From: Capra hircus
Lineage: Eukaryota > Chordata > Mammalia > Artiodactyla > Bovidae
Assembly: GCF_001704415.2 (NCBI RefSeq)
Contig: NC_030810.1
Location: 100,452,315 to 100,516,314 of the forward strand
Length of the DNA stretch: 64,000 bases
Direction of reading: 5' to 3'
The position numbers and the translations under genes are program-made. Positions 24,003-34,780 of this stretch are shown piece after piece. The notes under the pieces were generated by a model. That model searched no databases. It was not told the origin of the DNA and saw only the letters and a program-made list of their open reading frames with translations. Numbering within the stretch: position 1 is the stretch's first letter; each line of letters begins with the position of its first letter.

Positions 24003-24215
24003 GTTTGGAGGGCTCAGACGGTAAAGCGTCTGGCTACAGTGCGGGAGACCCGGGTTCAATCCCTAGGTCGGGAAGATCCCCTGGAGAAGGAAATGGCAAT
24101 CCACTCCAGTGTTCTTGCCTGGAAAATCCCATGGATGGAGGAGCCTGGTAGGCTTACAGTTCATGGGATCGCAAAGAGTCGGACACGACTGAGCAACTTC
24201 ACTTTCACTTTTTCA
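24003..24215 (+). mobile_element. Bov-tA SINE, plus, with readable pol III boxes
   Basis: The tRNA-like head (about 24003-24065) contains a B-box-like GGTTCAATCC (24054-24063) downstream of an A-box-like stretch. The Bov-A body follows to CACTTTCACTTTTTC. Confidence 0.9.
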
Positions 24216-24379
24216 CGAATCATCACAAGATACCAATGTTTTCTCCTTTCGAGTTTTCTCATACATTATCGTACTTGAGTCTCTCAACCCCAGTTTTCAG
24301 GCTAAGGCTAAGGGATGGATCTTTGACTCTGCAGGATACCAAGGAGTAAAGGGCGGAGCTAGAAACCATCTCACTGTTC

Positions 24380-24850
24380 TTCAACAAACCGTTCCAAGCG
24401 GATTCCTGCCCAAGCCTTTGAGGCAAAGAACCGGGAGAGAGCCCGGCGAGATTTCCTTAGCTGCAAGGCGTGGACTGGCCTCTAGGCGGCGCCGGCGATA
24501 GGGAAGCCTAGGGCTCCAGCCCTGTGGGATACTCCAGCCACGCGCCGGTAAAAAGCCAGACTTGTAAATCCGCAAAAGCAGCCACCGCCAGCTCAAGGCC
24601 TTAAGTGCCCTTAGCTAGAGATAGTGGGAGGGGCAGATCTTGTTCGTCCCTCTCATTGGCCCCCGGGAGTAACGGACAGGTATCTATAGCCAGCCCCGGC
24701 CGGAGGAACCGCACTACACACGCTAGCTGATCTTGGGCGCGCGGGGTTGGAGTGCTGCAGGGGCATTCGCTAGGGGAGGCTACGCATGCGTGCAAAAAAT
24801 CACCCTTCTCGGCGCCCCTCTGGCTTTGTGAAGGGTAACTGCTCCTTAGG
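24380..24850. promoter_or_regulatory. orphan GC-rich, CpG-containing patch between GABPB2 and SEMA6C
   Basis: A sharp rise in GC and CpG after AT-rich repeats. It holds GGCGGCGCCGGCG near 24485, a CCAAT-type box (ATTGGC, about 24655), CCGG clusters and the 10-bp palindrome ACGCATGCGT (24782-24791, NRF1-like half-sites). No gene start is known to me at this spot; it lies beyond SEMA6C's 3' end. An unannotated promoter or regulatory element is inferred. Confidence 0.35.
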
Positions 24851-25007
24851 GAACTGTTGGAGCAAACCCCTGACTCCTCCAGGACTGAAGCCTTTGCTTT
24901 TTTTTTCTTTTTGTAGCCTTCTCTTGCGACCGACGTTCTTCCAGCGAAATTCTCTTTTGACAAGATTTCCTGATGCGAAACTTCAATCACTTACACTGCA
25001 GCTTCAT

Positions 25008-25362
25008 TTTATTTCTCCCCAAATACCCTCCTCCTGCCCTGTCGAGCATTCTACGAAAAAGTGCATCTTACCTCGATCCAGAAACGGGCTTGGAGTACCC
25101 TCCCTAACCCCACCTAAATTCTACCCGGGGTCTCCTGGGCTCTGGTTCATCACGCACCGTTTCTTCGCTTGCCTCCTTCAGGAAACCTTTCCTGATTAAC
25201 CCCGGTGGGACTGCAGCCATCCCAATTACTCGGAAGAGAGTCAAGGCCAAGTTGAAGGTAGAAATTCTGGAGCAAAGGTGCTCAGACTAGCCGACCGGTT
25301 CCCGTCCCGCCCGCCCGCTCCGCGAGTAAAGTCAGGCAGCGGCTCGGGGACACAGCTGTATT
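25008..25362 (-). terminator. SEMA6C: candidate SEMA6C poly(A) signals
   Basis: Reading the minus strand past the stop, the first plausible hexamer is AATACA at 25362-25357 (variant), giving a ~460-nt 3' UTR. A canonical AATAAA follows at 25013-25008 (~800 nt). No canonical hexamer is seen between the stop and 25013. Which is used cannot be decided from sequence alone. Confidence 0.45.
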
Positions 25363-25809
25363 GGGAAGCGGAGAGGCTCCTACATAGTAGGAGGAGGCAC
25401 GTCCCAGGAGGCCCGAGGACTCTGTACACAACGCGAGTGGCTCAGCCCCGGCCGTCCGCCGTGCGGCCCGCCCGGGGCCCAGTCTGTGGAGGCCCGGAGG
25501 GGCGAGTTAAGGCAGCTTGGCTGAGGGAGAGGGGGAGTGGGAGTGTGCCAGTTACCCCTGAAAAGCTGGCTCACTGAGGGGGCGAGCTTCTCGCCTCCCA
25601 CTCCTCTCTCGAGGACAGGGGGAAAGACAGTCGGCAGTCAATAAATAAACCCGAGGCGGGCAGGGACCCCGGGAGACTCTCAGAGTCCAGGAAGGCTGGA
25701 GGTGTGGAACAGGGAGGGAGGTCATCTGTCCTTGGAGACGCGTCCACGCTCACGGCCTCTGAGGGCACGGGCCTCGAGGGTCCCACTTGAGGCCTTGGAG
25801 CAACTCCCT

Positions 25810-26849
25810 TCAAAAGTTAAAATGGCTGCCGTTAGGGACGGCCGCCTGCGAGGAGGGCCCGACGAAGGTAGGCTTCAGGGGCCCCTGGGGCTTCTCGACG
25901 TCCACCCTCTTCAGCGCGCGGCCCCGGTGCCCCTCAGGCCGACCCAGGTACAGGAGGTGTCTCCCGGCACCCCCCGAGTACCTGGATGGGCCTCCCGAGG
26001 GGACTCGGGTGAGCAGCGCAGGGGGTGCACGGTGCGAGGAGAAGGCCAACTTCCGGCTGCCACCCACCCCGAGCCGGGGAGCTGGGGCGGAGAGCGCAGG
26101 CCGGCCGGCGGGGGCCGGGCACTTGCCCTCCGGGGGCACGTCCAGCCTCCGAGGCGGGGCACAGTCCCGGGGCAGCAGGCTGGGGCCGGCAAAGAGGGTG
26201 GGGGCGGGCTCGGGCGGCAGCGGCCGCGAGGTGAAAGGGGCGGCGGCCAGGGGCTCGGCCTCCTTCCTGGGTGCCTGCGGGCCGTGCAGGTAGCGCAGGA
26301 GTTCCTCCAGGGTGGTGACTTCCACGGCCTGCCCGGGACAGCCAGGCGGCGGCGGCTTCACCAGCACGCGCGGCGCGGGGCCACCCGCCGCGTTCCCGCC
26401 TCGGGCGCGGCTCCGGCCCTCCTTGGCGTTGTTCCCGTTCTGGTTCCACTCCCAGGGACCCCCGGCGTGGCGGAGGTGCTTGACCGGCAGCTCTGGCGTG
26501 GACTCCGGGGTGGGCAGGCAGGCCAGCTCTGGCGGGGGTACGCCTTCGGGAGGAGGCAGGAAGGTGGTGTAGAGCTGCGGCGTCTGGGCCCCCTCTCCGT
26601 CCTTGGACGGCGGCGGCGGCTCTGGGCCCGCCCCATGCAGCCGGGCCAAGCTGCGGAGGGAGAGAGGACGTGGGATCCCTGCAGACTCGATATCCTTGCT
26701 CCGCCGTCGGTGCGCTCGGCGACAGGCGCAGGAGACCAGGAGGCCAGAGACAGAGGCGCCCAGAGCGAAGGCCGCGGCCACACAGGCCAGGAGGAGTGGG
26801 ATGGGGACTGAGCGTGAGGCTGAGGCTGGTGGGAGGTCTCGGCGCACGC
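25810..26849 (-). other. SEMA6C: SEMA6C last exon: membrane helix and cytoplasmic tail
   Basis: Starts after acceptor GGCAG (26854-26850) and encodes 345 residues plus TGA (25812-25810). The first ~15 residues are juxtamembrane, followed by the hydrophobic PIPLLLACVAAAFALGASVS, then CACRRAHRRR as a basic stop-transfer. The rest is rich in Pro, Gly, Ala and Arg with PPPP clusters, as expected for a class 6 semaphorin tail that can carry SH3/EVH1 ligands (inference). GC content is very high, which leaves long open frames on the other strand; these are shadows. Confidence 0.95.
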
Positions 26850-29800
26850 CTGCCAACGGAGAGAGAGGAGAGATGGAGGCTCAGCGAAGGTAGCCCAGCG
26901 GGAAGACAAGTTACAAAGTGTCCCTCTCTCCGACTGCTGCTCTGCTTTCACTCTGACACAGCCTTGACCCTCTATAGGAGTCTCCTCCCCTGACCCCTCA
27001 ACACACGCAGCCCACCCAACCACCGCTCACATACAAGCTAGAGCCTGGGCCTGGGGAGTCCCATCCCAGCTGCGGCCCCTGTAGCCATGCCAACAGCAAC
27101 TGCCAAACTCTGCCCGTGCTGAAGGAGGCGGGGCTGGGAGGGCCAGCTCTGGGGAGGAGAAGGGTGGGGAGGTTCCAAACAGGCATTATTAGTGAACACC
27201 AAACAATGATCAGTGAGCGGCTTAGAATTCTTCAAGAATCGGCAGCTCCACACTTCACTCCTGTCCCTCCCAACCAGCCCCCTTACCCTGAGTGTGAGCT
27301 CCAAGAGTGGAAGACTGGGGCCTGGGATGGGCATCACTGGGGGGGCTGGGGGTCTCAGGGGAAGGGCCAGGACTCAGAAGCACTGATGACAGAGACCAGG
27401 TCAGAGCCAGTGAGACTCCCGTTCTCCACCTCTGATACCCACAGCGGGTCCGCCACCCCCTTTGGAACCCAGAAGCCCAGAACTGCAGCCTTCATTTTCC
27501 TCTGGGAATGGGGAAGGGCTTACCATGCAAGGCATTCTTTCATTTCTTTGTTCAAAAACTATCTATTAGGCATCCTGTTATGTGCCAAGCACTGAGCTAT
27601 ATGCTAGGTACTTAGAATGTTAACCCTTTCTGAGATTCTCTCAGAGTGTCCAGGGTGCTGGTCTGCTGCTGCCATGGGGCATGGACTTGGGTGAGTATGG
27701 GCTGACCATGGTGAAGTTGGGACAACAAAACTCACCATAAGTGGAATCCCCTGTACCAGACTGACTCCCAGTAGCTCCATCTATGAAACAGGGAGGGAAA
27801 GGGTGAAGGTGGGGGGAGGCTTCATGAGGAACTGATGGGCATGACCATGCTGCAGGAGAGAAGGACAAAAGCCCACACCTGGGAGGGTGTCTATGGCCGT
27901 CAGAGCCATGCTCAACAATGGATACAGCTGCCTTTGCCCTTTTTACCTTGGCAGTCATCATGCTCCATGGATTCCTCGTTACCAGTTGGATCCACATCAG
28001 TCCTAGGAGGAAATGGAGGTGGCTCAGTGCAGGTACAACTATCATCCCCTCCCCCACCCTAGCCCTCAGCCTCCTCTCTTAGTAGTGGGGAGCTTTCTCC
28101 TCAGGAGATCCAGGAGCCCCTCACTTACCCACCAGGTGCCCTGATATCCACGCAGCCTCTGGAGCTGTCCCATCCACAGTATGGGTCCTGAGAAGCCAGA
28201 CAGCTCCTAGGGAAAACTGAGTCATATGAGGCTGGGACCCTCCACTCTAATCACAGTCCATTCCCCTGCCTCTTTCACTCTCACCCTGGCCTGCAGGAGG
28301 CTCCTAGCCTAATATTCCCATCCTATCCACACCAATCCTTAGTCCCGTCTCTGGTGACTGCCCACTTGCAGGATGCTTGTGGACATCCCACCACACACAA
28401 ACATCCCCTGCATTTCCCTGCCACCCTCAATGCCTTTGTGCCTGCAGGCCCAGGGAGCCTGGCCTCAAGTCCCTCTCACCTCCGACAGGCCCCATGCCGG
28501 GCACACCGACTAAGAGGGAGGTAGATGATGCAGCCAGAAAAAGCCACAAAGAGCCTGTGACCTTCGGTGTCCAGCTCCAGCCCTATGACCCGCCGTGCTG
28601 TTTGAGCTGCCCGCTTCCCACTGCACCTAAGGTGAGGCCAGAGGGAGTCAGAGGTGGAGCAGGTGAGGCTCCTTTTTCCCTGGGTGAGGTAAAGAAAAGA
28701 AGGTGGGGAGGCATACAAGCAACTGAATACGACTCATGGGGCTACCCTGCAGTGCCACACAATGTCGTCTTCTCTCCAAGTCCCTCTCTCTTCCCCGCAA
28801 CTTCCAATATCGGAGTCCCCACCCCATCCCCATATCCCCATCTCCCACCTCACATTCCATCCCTGCTCTGCAGGGGGCCTGCTGGACAAAGGGCTCACCG
28901 GGAGGGGCTGTAGGCATTGATCTCTTCCAACAGAATGGGCTCAGAGCCCCCAGATTGCCCCCCTGGGGGTAGCACCTTCAGCACTGTCCCATCATTGGAG
29001 CCAAGGAACAGGACTGTGGTGTTACTGTAGGGACCAGCCATGCCATCCACAGCCACCTGGGTCAGTAGGGCCCTGGAGGAATAGGCCTCAGGTCAGGACA
29101 GCCTGACCAGTGGAAGCTTGAATGTTTCAAGGACCTAGATACCCCTTCTCTGCCCTTCCTCCAGCCCAGGGTTTCCTTCTTAGTTCTGTCCCTCCCACTT
29201 TCATGGGTTCTTCCTCCTACTAATATGATTTACCTTGTGGGGTCAGAAAAAGAGAGTGGGTGAGGGGCGGATGGCAGTGGTCAGGATTTTTTAGCCCTAT
29301 ACCTGCTGGTGAGGGTGAGCAGAGGCTGATGGGTGGCGGGTGGCACAGCAGGGTCCAGGAGTGGGTGAGCCTTGATGAAGGTCAGGACATCATCAGGGAG
29401 GTCTCGAGAAGAGGGGAACAGTGCAGCTACACCTACTCCTGCACAGGATCCGGGCCTGGAGGACACATAGGAAGAGGCGGCCTTAGGACAGGGAGCTGGT
29501 GGTCACAGAGCCTAACTAAGCCCCAGCAGCCTGCCCTAGGGCCGGGAGGCCCCTTGTTCTGTCTGCGCACAGACATTCACACTGCTGCTTCCATTCCCAG
29601 CTGCCAATCCATGACAGCCTCCTCCCCAGGCCTTGGACACCTTGCCCTCTCCTCATAACCTATTTGGGGAGCAGACACTGCTTGCTTCTACCTCCACAAA
29701 AGCCCCCCATCCTGGGTACCTGGGGGAGGGGACCCTGTCCTCAGACACAGGGGTCCAGGCCCCATCCAGACTTCTCTGCTCCTTGAACTTGCCCTCAAAC

Positions 29801-32800
29801 CCACGCTCGATATCATCCAGGTAGAAGGCGCAGACCGCAGAGCCAGGAATGCTGAGGGAGCCAGAGAACGATGTGGACTAGGTGTTAGAAGGGACAGCAT
29901 AGCACCTCCCAGGTAAGGCTTGGCCGCCCTCCTTCATGTACCATCTTAGGGGAGAGGCTGAGAGATCAGGGCAGCCCCTGGGGGCCATGCAAGGAAAGCA
30001 CAAGGAAAATGGAGCTTCCCCTCACCGCCCTCATCAGTAGGCTCTGTGGAATGATCTTTGTTGCTGGGGGGCATGGAGGGAAGGGGACAGACTGGGCTAC
30101 ATTGACTAGTCTAGTACCAACCTATTGGTCTGGGTGGTGAAGACCCCAAAGAGAGCAGAGCGACCATACAAGTTCACAGGCCCTGTCAAGGCCTGTAAGA
30201 CGTCAAAATAGAAGGTCGAGTCTCCAGGGACAGAGCAGTTGAGCCGCAGCTTCAGGAAGGATGTCCAGTGGCGGTCCAAGGCTCTAGGTGAGCCACCCAT
30301 GTCGCGCTTACACACACGGGCCACACGGGAGAACTGCACCTGCCGGGGGAGAACCGGGGAGGAAGATCAGTGAGCGAGCCCCCACGTCAGCAGGGTGAGA
30401 GTGGTTTGGTGGGGTTAGAGTACCAAGAGACCAATGTCAGGGGCACAGCTAAGGAAGGATGTGGTGTGGTTGGTCAGTCCGGGTCAAGGTGAAGGACAGC
30501 AGGACGAGGGGACAGAGGCCTGAGGGCAGCTCCGCGTGGGGCTCAGAGCCCAGCCAGGAGCTCTTCCCCGAATGTCCAGCAGAAGCCTCTAGGTACCACC
30601 CCCGCTGCCCACCTCCTTACCCTCCCCAGCCGGGCATCCTCCACAGAGACTTCTCGGAAGAAGAAGTAGACATGCTCTCCGTGCTCCAAAGCGTGGACAA
30701 AGTGTGGCTCTGAGTGGGGAGTGACAGGAATGGTATGGAAGAGTATCTGTACCTGTCCAGAATCTCCTGATCCCATGCTGCCTTTCCCCTTAGCACACCT
30801 GCACACAATTACCACCACCTGCCTGCCGCAGCCCTCCCCCTGCACCCCCTCCCCAAGAGCAGCCTCCCTCCCCCAGGCCCACCCTGACCTCGGAGCCACT
30901 TGGAGTCGTACTTGGCGGAGCGGAGCGGGGGCTGAGGCCCAAGGCTTCGGTAAACCACAGCGTCACTGGCCTGGAAGTCTGCAGCTGTGGCTGAATACAG
31001 GCTGCCCTCTGGAGGGGTGGGTAGGGTGGCATCAGGGGGGCTCAGGGATCTGTATCTTGGCTCTTCTTGGGCCTCCAACACCCCTACCTTGGCCTGACCC
31101 TGGCCCCTACCTCACCCCTGATTCAGGAGCATGCAGGAAAGACCAAACTGGGAAAGGGGCTAACATGGCAGCCACATGCCTGCTTCTCACATGCCCAGGT
31201 GCACACCTGCAAACACGGCCACGTTGGACTGGGTGGCATCAAAGGGGCATCGAGCCTGCCCACTCAGCTCCTCACCCTCCTGCTGCAGCGAAGTTACCTG
31301 GAAGCAGAAGGAACAGGTTCTCGGAACCCTTGGGGTGTTGCAAGTCTGGCTCCATAGCCCACTGCGTCACGTCCCCTTGCCTCCTTGCCCCACCTCTTCT
31401 GGACCCTCCACCCAGGACACTCCCAGCCCCCACCCCCTGCTTGTCCATCCCCACCAAACTGACTGCCCAGCTTGAGTTCTCCTCCTACTCCCATCCTGAT
31501 GGCCCGCCCTCTGTACCCCACGCCTTTGTACCCCATAGCTGCGGCACACGGGGCTGAATGAGTTCGTTCCACAGGCAAGGAGCGTCTGGGAGTCCCAGGG
31601 CACGAGAACGCGAATGTAGTTGTAGCACTCGTCCTAGAGAATCCAGAATTCTATGTCAGCCACAGGGCTCCCTGGGACTGGGACGGGGGTCATGGAAGTA
31701 GGGTTATCCTCCTTGAGCCAGTTAGAGCAATAGGGGGTAAAGTTTCAAAAAGAAGCTATTTACTACTAGTCCTGCGGTCTTGGGCAAGTTCTTTGGCCTC
31801 TCAGAGCCTCGTTCTTCTTCTGTGTGAGATGTGTAAAGGAAGCTAAAAATCATCAATTCCCTTTCCTGTATATTTTCCTCTGTGACTTGAGATAAGAGAA
31901 GTAGCGGAGATTTGGGGAGGTGGAGGGTCAGTTGGACAGAGCCTGCAGGCTGGGTCATCTCCCTATCCTCATGATTTTCATCCCATTCCTCACCGTCAGC
32001 TTGCCCCGCACGGCACAGTTCTCCATGTCTTGGCTCCTCCATGTTAGATACTGGAGGGAAAAGTAGAAGAGGGAAAATCATGGCACAACCTACGCACATT
32101 ACGGTTCCCTTTTGGAGTCTTCTTCCCACCCCCCTGGGTCCCCGTTAGACCTTTCCAGCTTCATCTCCATGCCTCAACCTCCTCCCACACAGCCCCTCAC
32201 CTTGTTGGGCACGAGCCCCTCCCCTTCTTCTTGGGCTTGAAGATCAAAGGAGAAAACGTGATCCCTGAAGGGATAAGCAAGGAGGGATCAGAGCCAAGCC
32301 ATGGCTCCCCACTTGAACTCCCGTGTCCCCACCTAGTCCGTGTTCAGCTGCTCGGGGACAAACAGTGTAGACCTCCTGCCCTGTCTTCTCCCCCTGACTC
32401 CGCACCTCGGCTGCTATGTTCTGGGTCCTAGCATGTCCAAACCCCAGGGCTTGTACACCTGCACGTGCCCTCTGCAAGATGGGGCAGTGGCCATGCAGGT
32501 CCCATGCCTGCCTGGGAAGAGGCCTGGCAGCCCCACAGTGGTGCCACAGCCAGTTTACCTGGCAGCCACTAGCAAGGTCCGGTTCAGGGTCAGGAATCTC
32601 TGAAAGTCCAGCCCAAGTTCTGCAACCACAGCATCATCCTCCAGGCCCCGGAACCAGGATAATGGAGAAATACCTAGAAGGCGCAGAGAGGCGGGCGCTG
32701 ACGCCCTCAGGACACAACACTCCCTCAGCATCTTCCCCAATCAGAGGAGACCCAGCCCTGGGCATGTTAATAAAGGTATTAAGAAGGCTACTAATAAATA

Positions 32801-34416
32801 CAGTATCAGCTAACTCTGAGCACTTCACCTCTGCCAAGCACTGTGTTAGCACTTGAGCGGCATTCTCATTTCAGACAGCAACCTTATGAAGTCGGTTGGT
32901 GCCATCTTACAGATGAGGAACCTGAGGCTTAAAGCCAATAAAAAATTTGCAGAGCTCATTTAGCTTGGGAGTGGCAGGCACCCCAATTCAGATCCAGGCC
33001 TGTCTGAGTTCAGAACTGAGCCCAACCCAATTCTTAGATCTGCCTTAGGGCTAGCGATTCCCTTTCACTCCACATTGTACACTGTCCCATGTAGACCATT
33101 TCCTCACCCCATCTCTCCCAGCCCTCTTTTTGCACCCTCGCCTCAAGGCTCTTCACAGACCACCTCAATCCTCCAAGCTTTCTGCCTCCTCTGACCAACT
33201 CCAGCATCCACCTGGCCTGATCATGGAAACCACAGTCATCAGTGTTCAGAGGGAGCCCAGAGTTCAGAGAGAGATGATTTAACATTTGTACCGTGATTAG
33301 AACTGTGTCTGGCACATGGAAGTGTTTGCTATTCTTATCTATCCCCCAACAGTTAATCTCAATAACCTAACTGCCATTCCTTCAACCTTAAAATTATTCT
33401 AAATTCTACATATATAACAGGAAGCTGCAAATAGATCTATCTACAAGGTCTGTCACAGTGGGACGGTGGCCTTTCCCTCTCCAACTGGCCCAAATGGCTG
33501 GTGTGAAGCCTGCCAGTGTGACCCCAGGTAAGGACTGGACATGCCCGCTCCCTCCCCACAGCCTTCTCACTCAGCCTTTCCTCCTCTTTCCTGACTGGGC
33601 CTGGGACATTTGGTAGGTCCCACCGTGACGGACCTAGATATGGTGGTGATAAAGTGGTGGAGAGGGAGGTAAGAGGTGTTGGGAACCTCTGAATTAGTCC
33701 TAAGCCTTCATTTTGTAGCTAATAATAATAGCAAACACATATACATCATTTACTTTGTGCCAGACAGTGTTCTTAGCACTTTACCTGTATTACCTCATTT
33801 AATCCCTAAATAACTCTATGAGGTAAAATACTATTTTTTGGCCATGTCTCATGGCCCATGGGATCTTGGTTCCCAAACCAGGAACTGAACCTGTGGTCAC
33901 TGTGGTGAAAGCACCAGATCACCAGGGAATTCCTGGTAGAATACAATCATTATCTTCATTTTGCCGATGAGGAGACTGAGGCAAAGAAGGTTAAATAACT
34001 GCTTATAAAGTGAGCAGCTTTAACAGCAATTTGAACCTGCCAAGGTTTGGTCTGACCAAGAATCCGTGTTCTTTATCACTGAACAATGCCGCCTGGCAGT
34101 GAAGAAAGGTGGCCCGCAGATGAGAAGTGACTGGCCTCCGTGCCACTCCACCTATCTGCTCCCCTTTCCTGTCAAATCTTAGCTTCCTTGAGACTGACAG
34201 CCCTCCTGCAGCTTGCCACCCACACAAAAGGTCTCAGTGTCTAATTGCCAAGACTGAGTGCTGAGCTCACCTAGAGGGTCAGGGTGCCAAGCACTCACCG
34301 TGCAGGTCAGAGGTCAGCAGAGGGAGAGGGTCCTGGGGAAATGCAGCCTGGGTGTGGGGAATTGAGAGCAGCAAGAGTAGCAGCAGCAAGGGCATGAAGT
34401 GGGGGGCACGGGGCAT
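25810..34416 (-). CDS. SEMA6C: SEMA6C, semaphorin-6C, complete coding region (17 coding exons)
   Basis: Type I membrane semaphorin. Exons in transcript order: 34416-34299, 32673-32559, 32264-32201, 32050-31994, 31633-31532, 31297-31207, 31008-30889, 30709-30621, 30339-30122, 29851-29720, 29455-29303, 29072-28899, 28626-28480, 28206-28129, 28002-27947, 27780-27736, 26849-25810. They sum to 2,799 nt (932 codons plus TGA), close to human SEMA6C, and every junction is AG/GT and in phase. Order along the protein: signal peptide (about 1-25), Sema domain (about 50-510), cysteine-rich PSI module (about 515-555), a short juxtamembrane stretch, one membrane helix (about 602-626) and a ~300-residue proline-rich cytoplasmic tail ending HFNF. 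Family role: transmembrane class 6 semaphorins bind plexin-A receptors in axon guidance and signal through the tail. No disruption seen. Confidence 0.97.
28129..32673 (-). other. SEMA6C: SEMA6C Sema and PSI domain exon block
   Basis: Thirteen short exons encode the extracellular beta-propeller and PSI module. Readable landmarks are DECYNYIRVLVPWDS and LLACGTNSFSP (exon 31532-31633), VYFFFREVSVE (30621-30709), RVARVCKRDMGG (30122-30339) and the PSI motif DPYCGWDSSRGC (28129-28206). The many paired cysteines and the NCS and NTT sequons fit a secreted glycoprotein fold. Intron sizes are mostly 80-700 bp. Introns over 300 bp contain no further exon that I can see; those at 31634-31993 and 32674-34298 hold MIR-like and CHR SINE remnants. 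Confidence 0.93.
32795..33015 (+). repeat. MIR remnant in SEMA6C intron
   Basis: GCCAAGCACTGTGTTAGCAC, then CATCTTACAGATGAGGAACC follows the MIR consensus order. Confidence 0.7.
33471..33616. repeat. direct repeat copy A (SEMA6C intron after first coding exon)
   Basis: About 146 bp matching 34635-34780 with roughly a dozen differences by eye; shared blocks include GGCTGGTGTGAAGCC and TCACTCAGCCTTTCCTCCTC. Confidence 0.9.
33735..34060 (+). repeat. MIR remnant split by a CHR-type SINE (33836-33934)
   Basis: The left part, GTGCCAGACAGTGTTCTTAG, resumes on the right as CATTTTGCCGATGAGGAGAC. The insert is a reverse tRNA-SINE head (GATCTTGGTTCCCAAACCAG). AATAC at both junctions may be the target duplication. 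Confidence 0.75.
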
Positions 34417-34470
34417 TCTGTGTGGGGCAGCTCAGGCCCCAGGGGCTGCCCCCTCACCCATATGCTGGCC
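34299..34470 (-). other. SEMA6C: SEMA6C first coding exon with signal peptide
   Basis: An acceptor (CTTTCAG at 34477-34471) precedes a short 5' UTR, then ATG at 34416-34414. The first codons give MPRAPHFMP, a run of eight leucines, then SIPHTQAA, a standard secretory signal peptide. An internal ATG (residue 8) lies just before the leucine run; the upstream one is preferred because it gives the family-length protein. The donor is CACG|GTGAGT at 34298. Two copies of a ~146-bp direct repeat flank this exon (see findings). Confidence 0.9.
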
Positions 34471-34634
34471 CTGAAAGAGAAGACAGAAGTGGGGGAAGGG
34501 GCCAAACGTCCTCCACCTTTGAAGCAGGAGGGCTCCTTCCCAGGTCTATCCCCAGAAGACCCTGAGGAGAAGGGTAAAAAATCCTATCTCTGGCACTGCC
34601 TCAGTGCCAGCCGGCTGTCACTGTCACTCAAGTC

Positions 34635-34780
34635 CCTTCCCTCTCCAACTGGCCCCAACTGGCTGGTGTGAAGCCTACCAGTGTGACCCCAGGTAAGGAC
34701 AGGATACGCCCGCTCCCTCCCCCCAGCCTTCTCACTCAGCCTTTCCTCCTCTCTTCTGACTGGGCCTGGGACATTCGGTA
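34635..34780. repeat. direct repeat copy B (SEMA6C intron before first coding exon)
   Basis: Partner of 33471-33616 in the same orientation, about 1.16 kb away. The signal-peptide exon (34299-34416) lies between the two. Confidence 0.9.

Noticed and set aside
24003..24065. possible tRNA gene
   Set aside because: The B-box-like GGTTCAATCC belongs to the tRNA-derived head of a Bov-tA SINE and is followed directly by the Bov-A body.
25702..26811. 369-codon open frame on the plus strand
   Set aside because: It runs exactly antisense to the GC-rich last exon of SEMA6C. The composition (Arg, Gly, Pro, Ala) is that of a shadow frame, with no family resemblance and no promoter or splice support.
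30721..31557. 278-codon plus-strand frame
   Set aside because: It spans SEMA6C exons and introns in antisense. Its low-complexity composition and the well-phased SEMA6C exons beneath it explain it.
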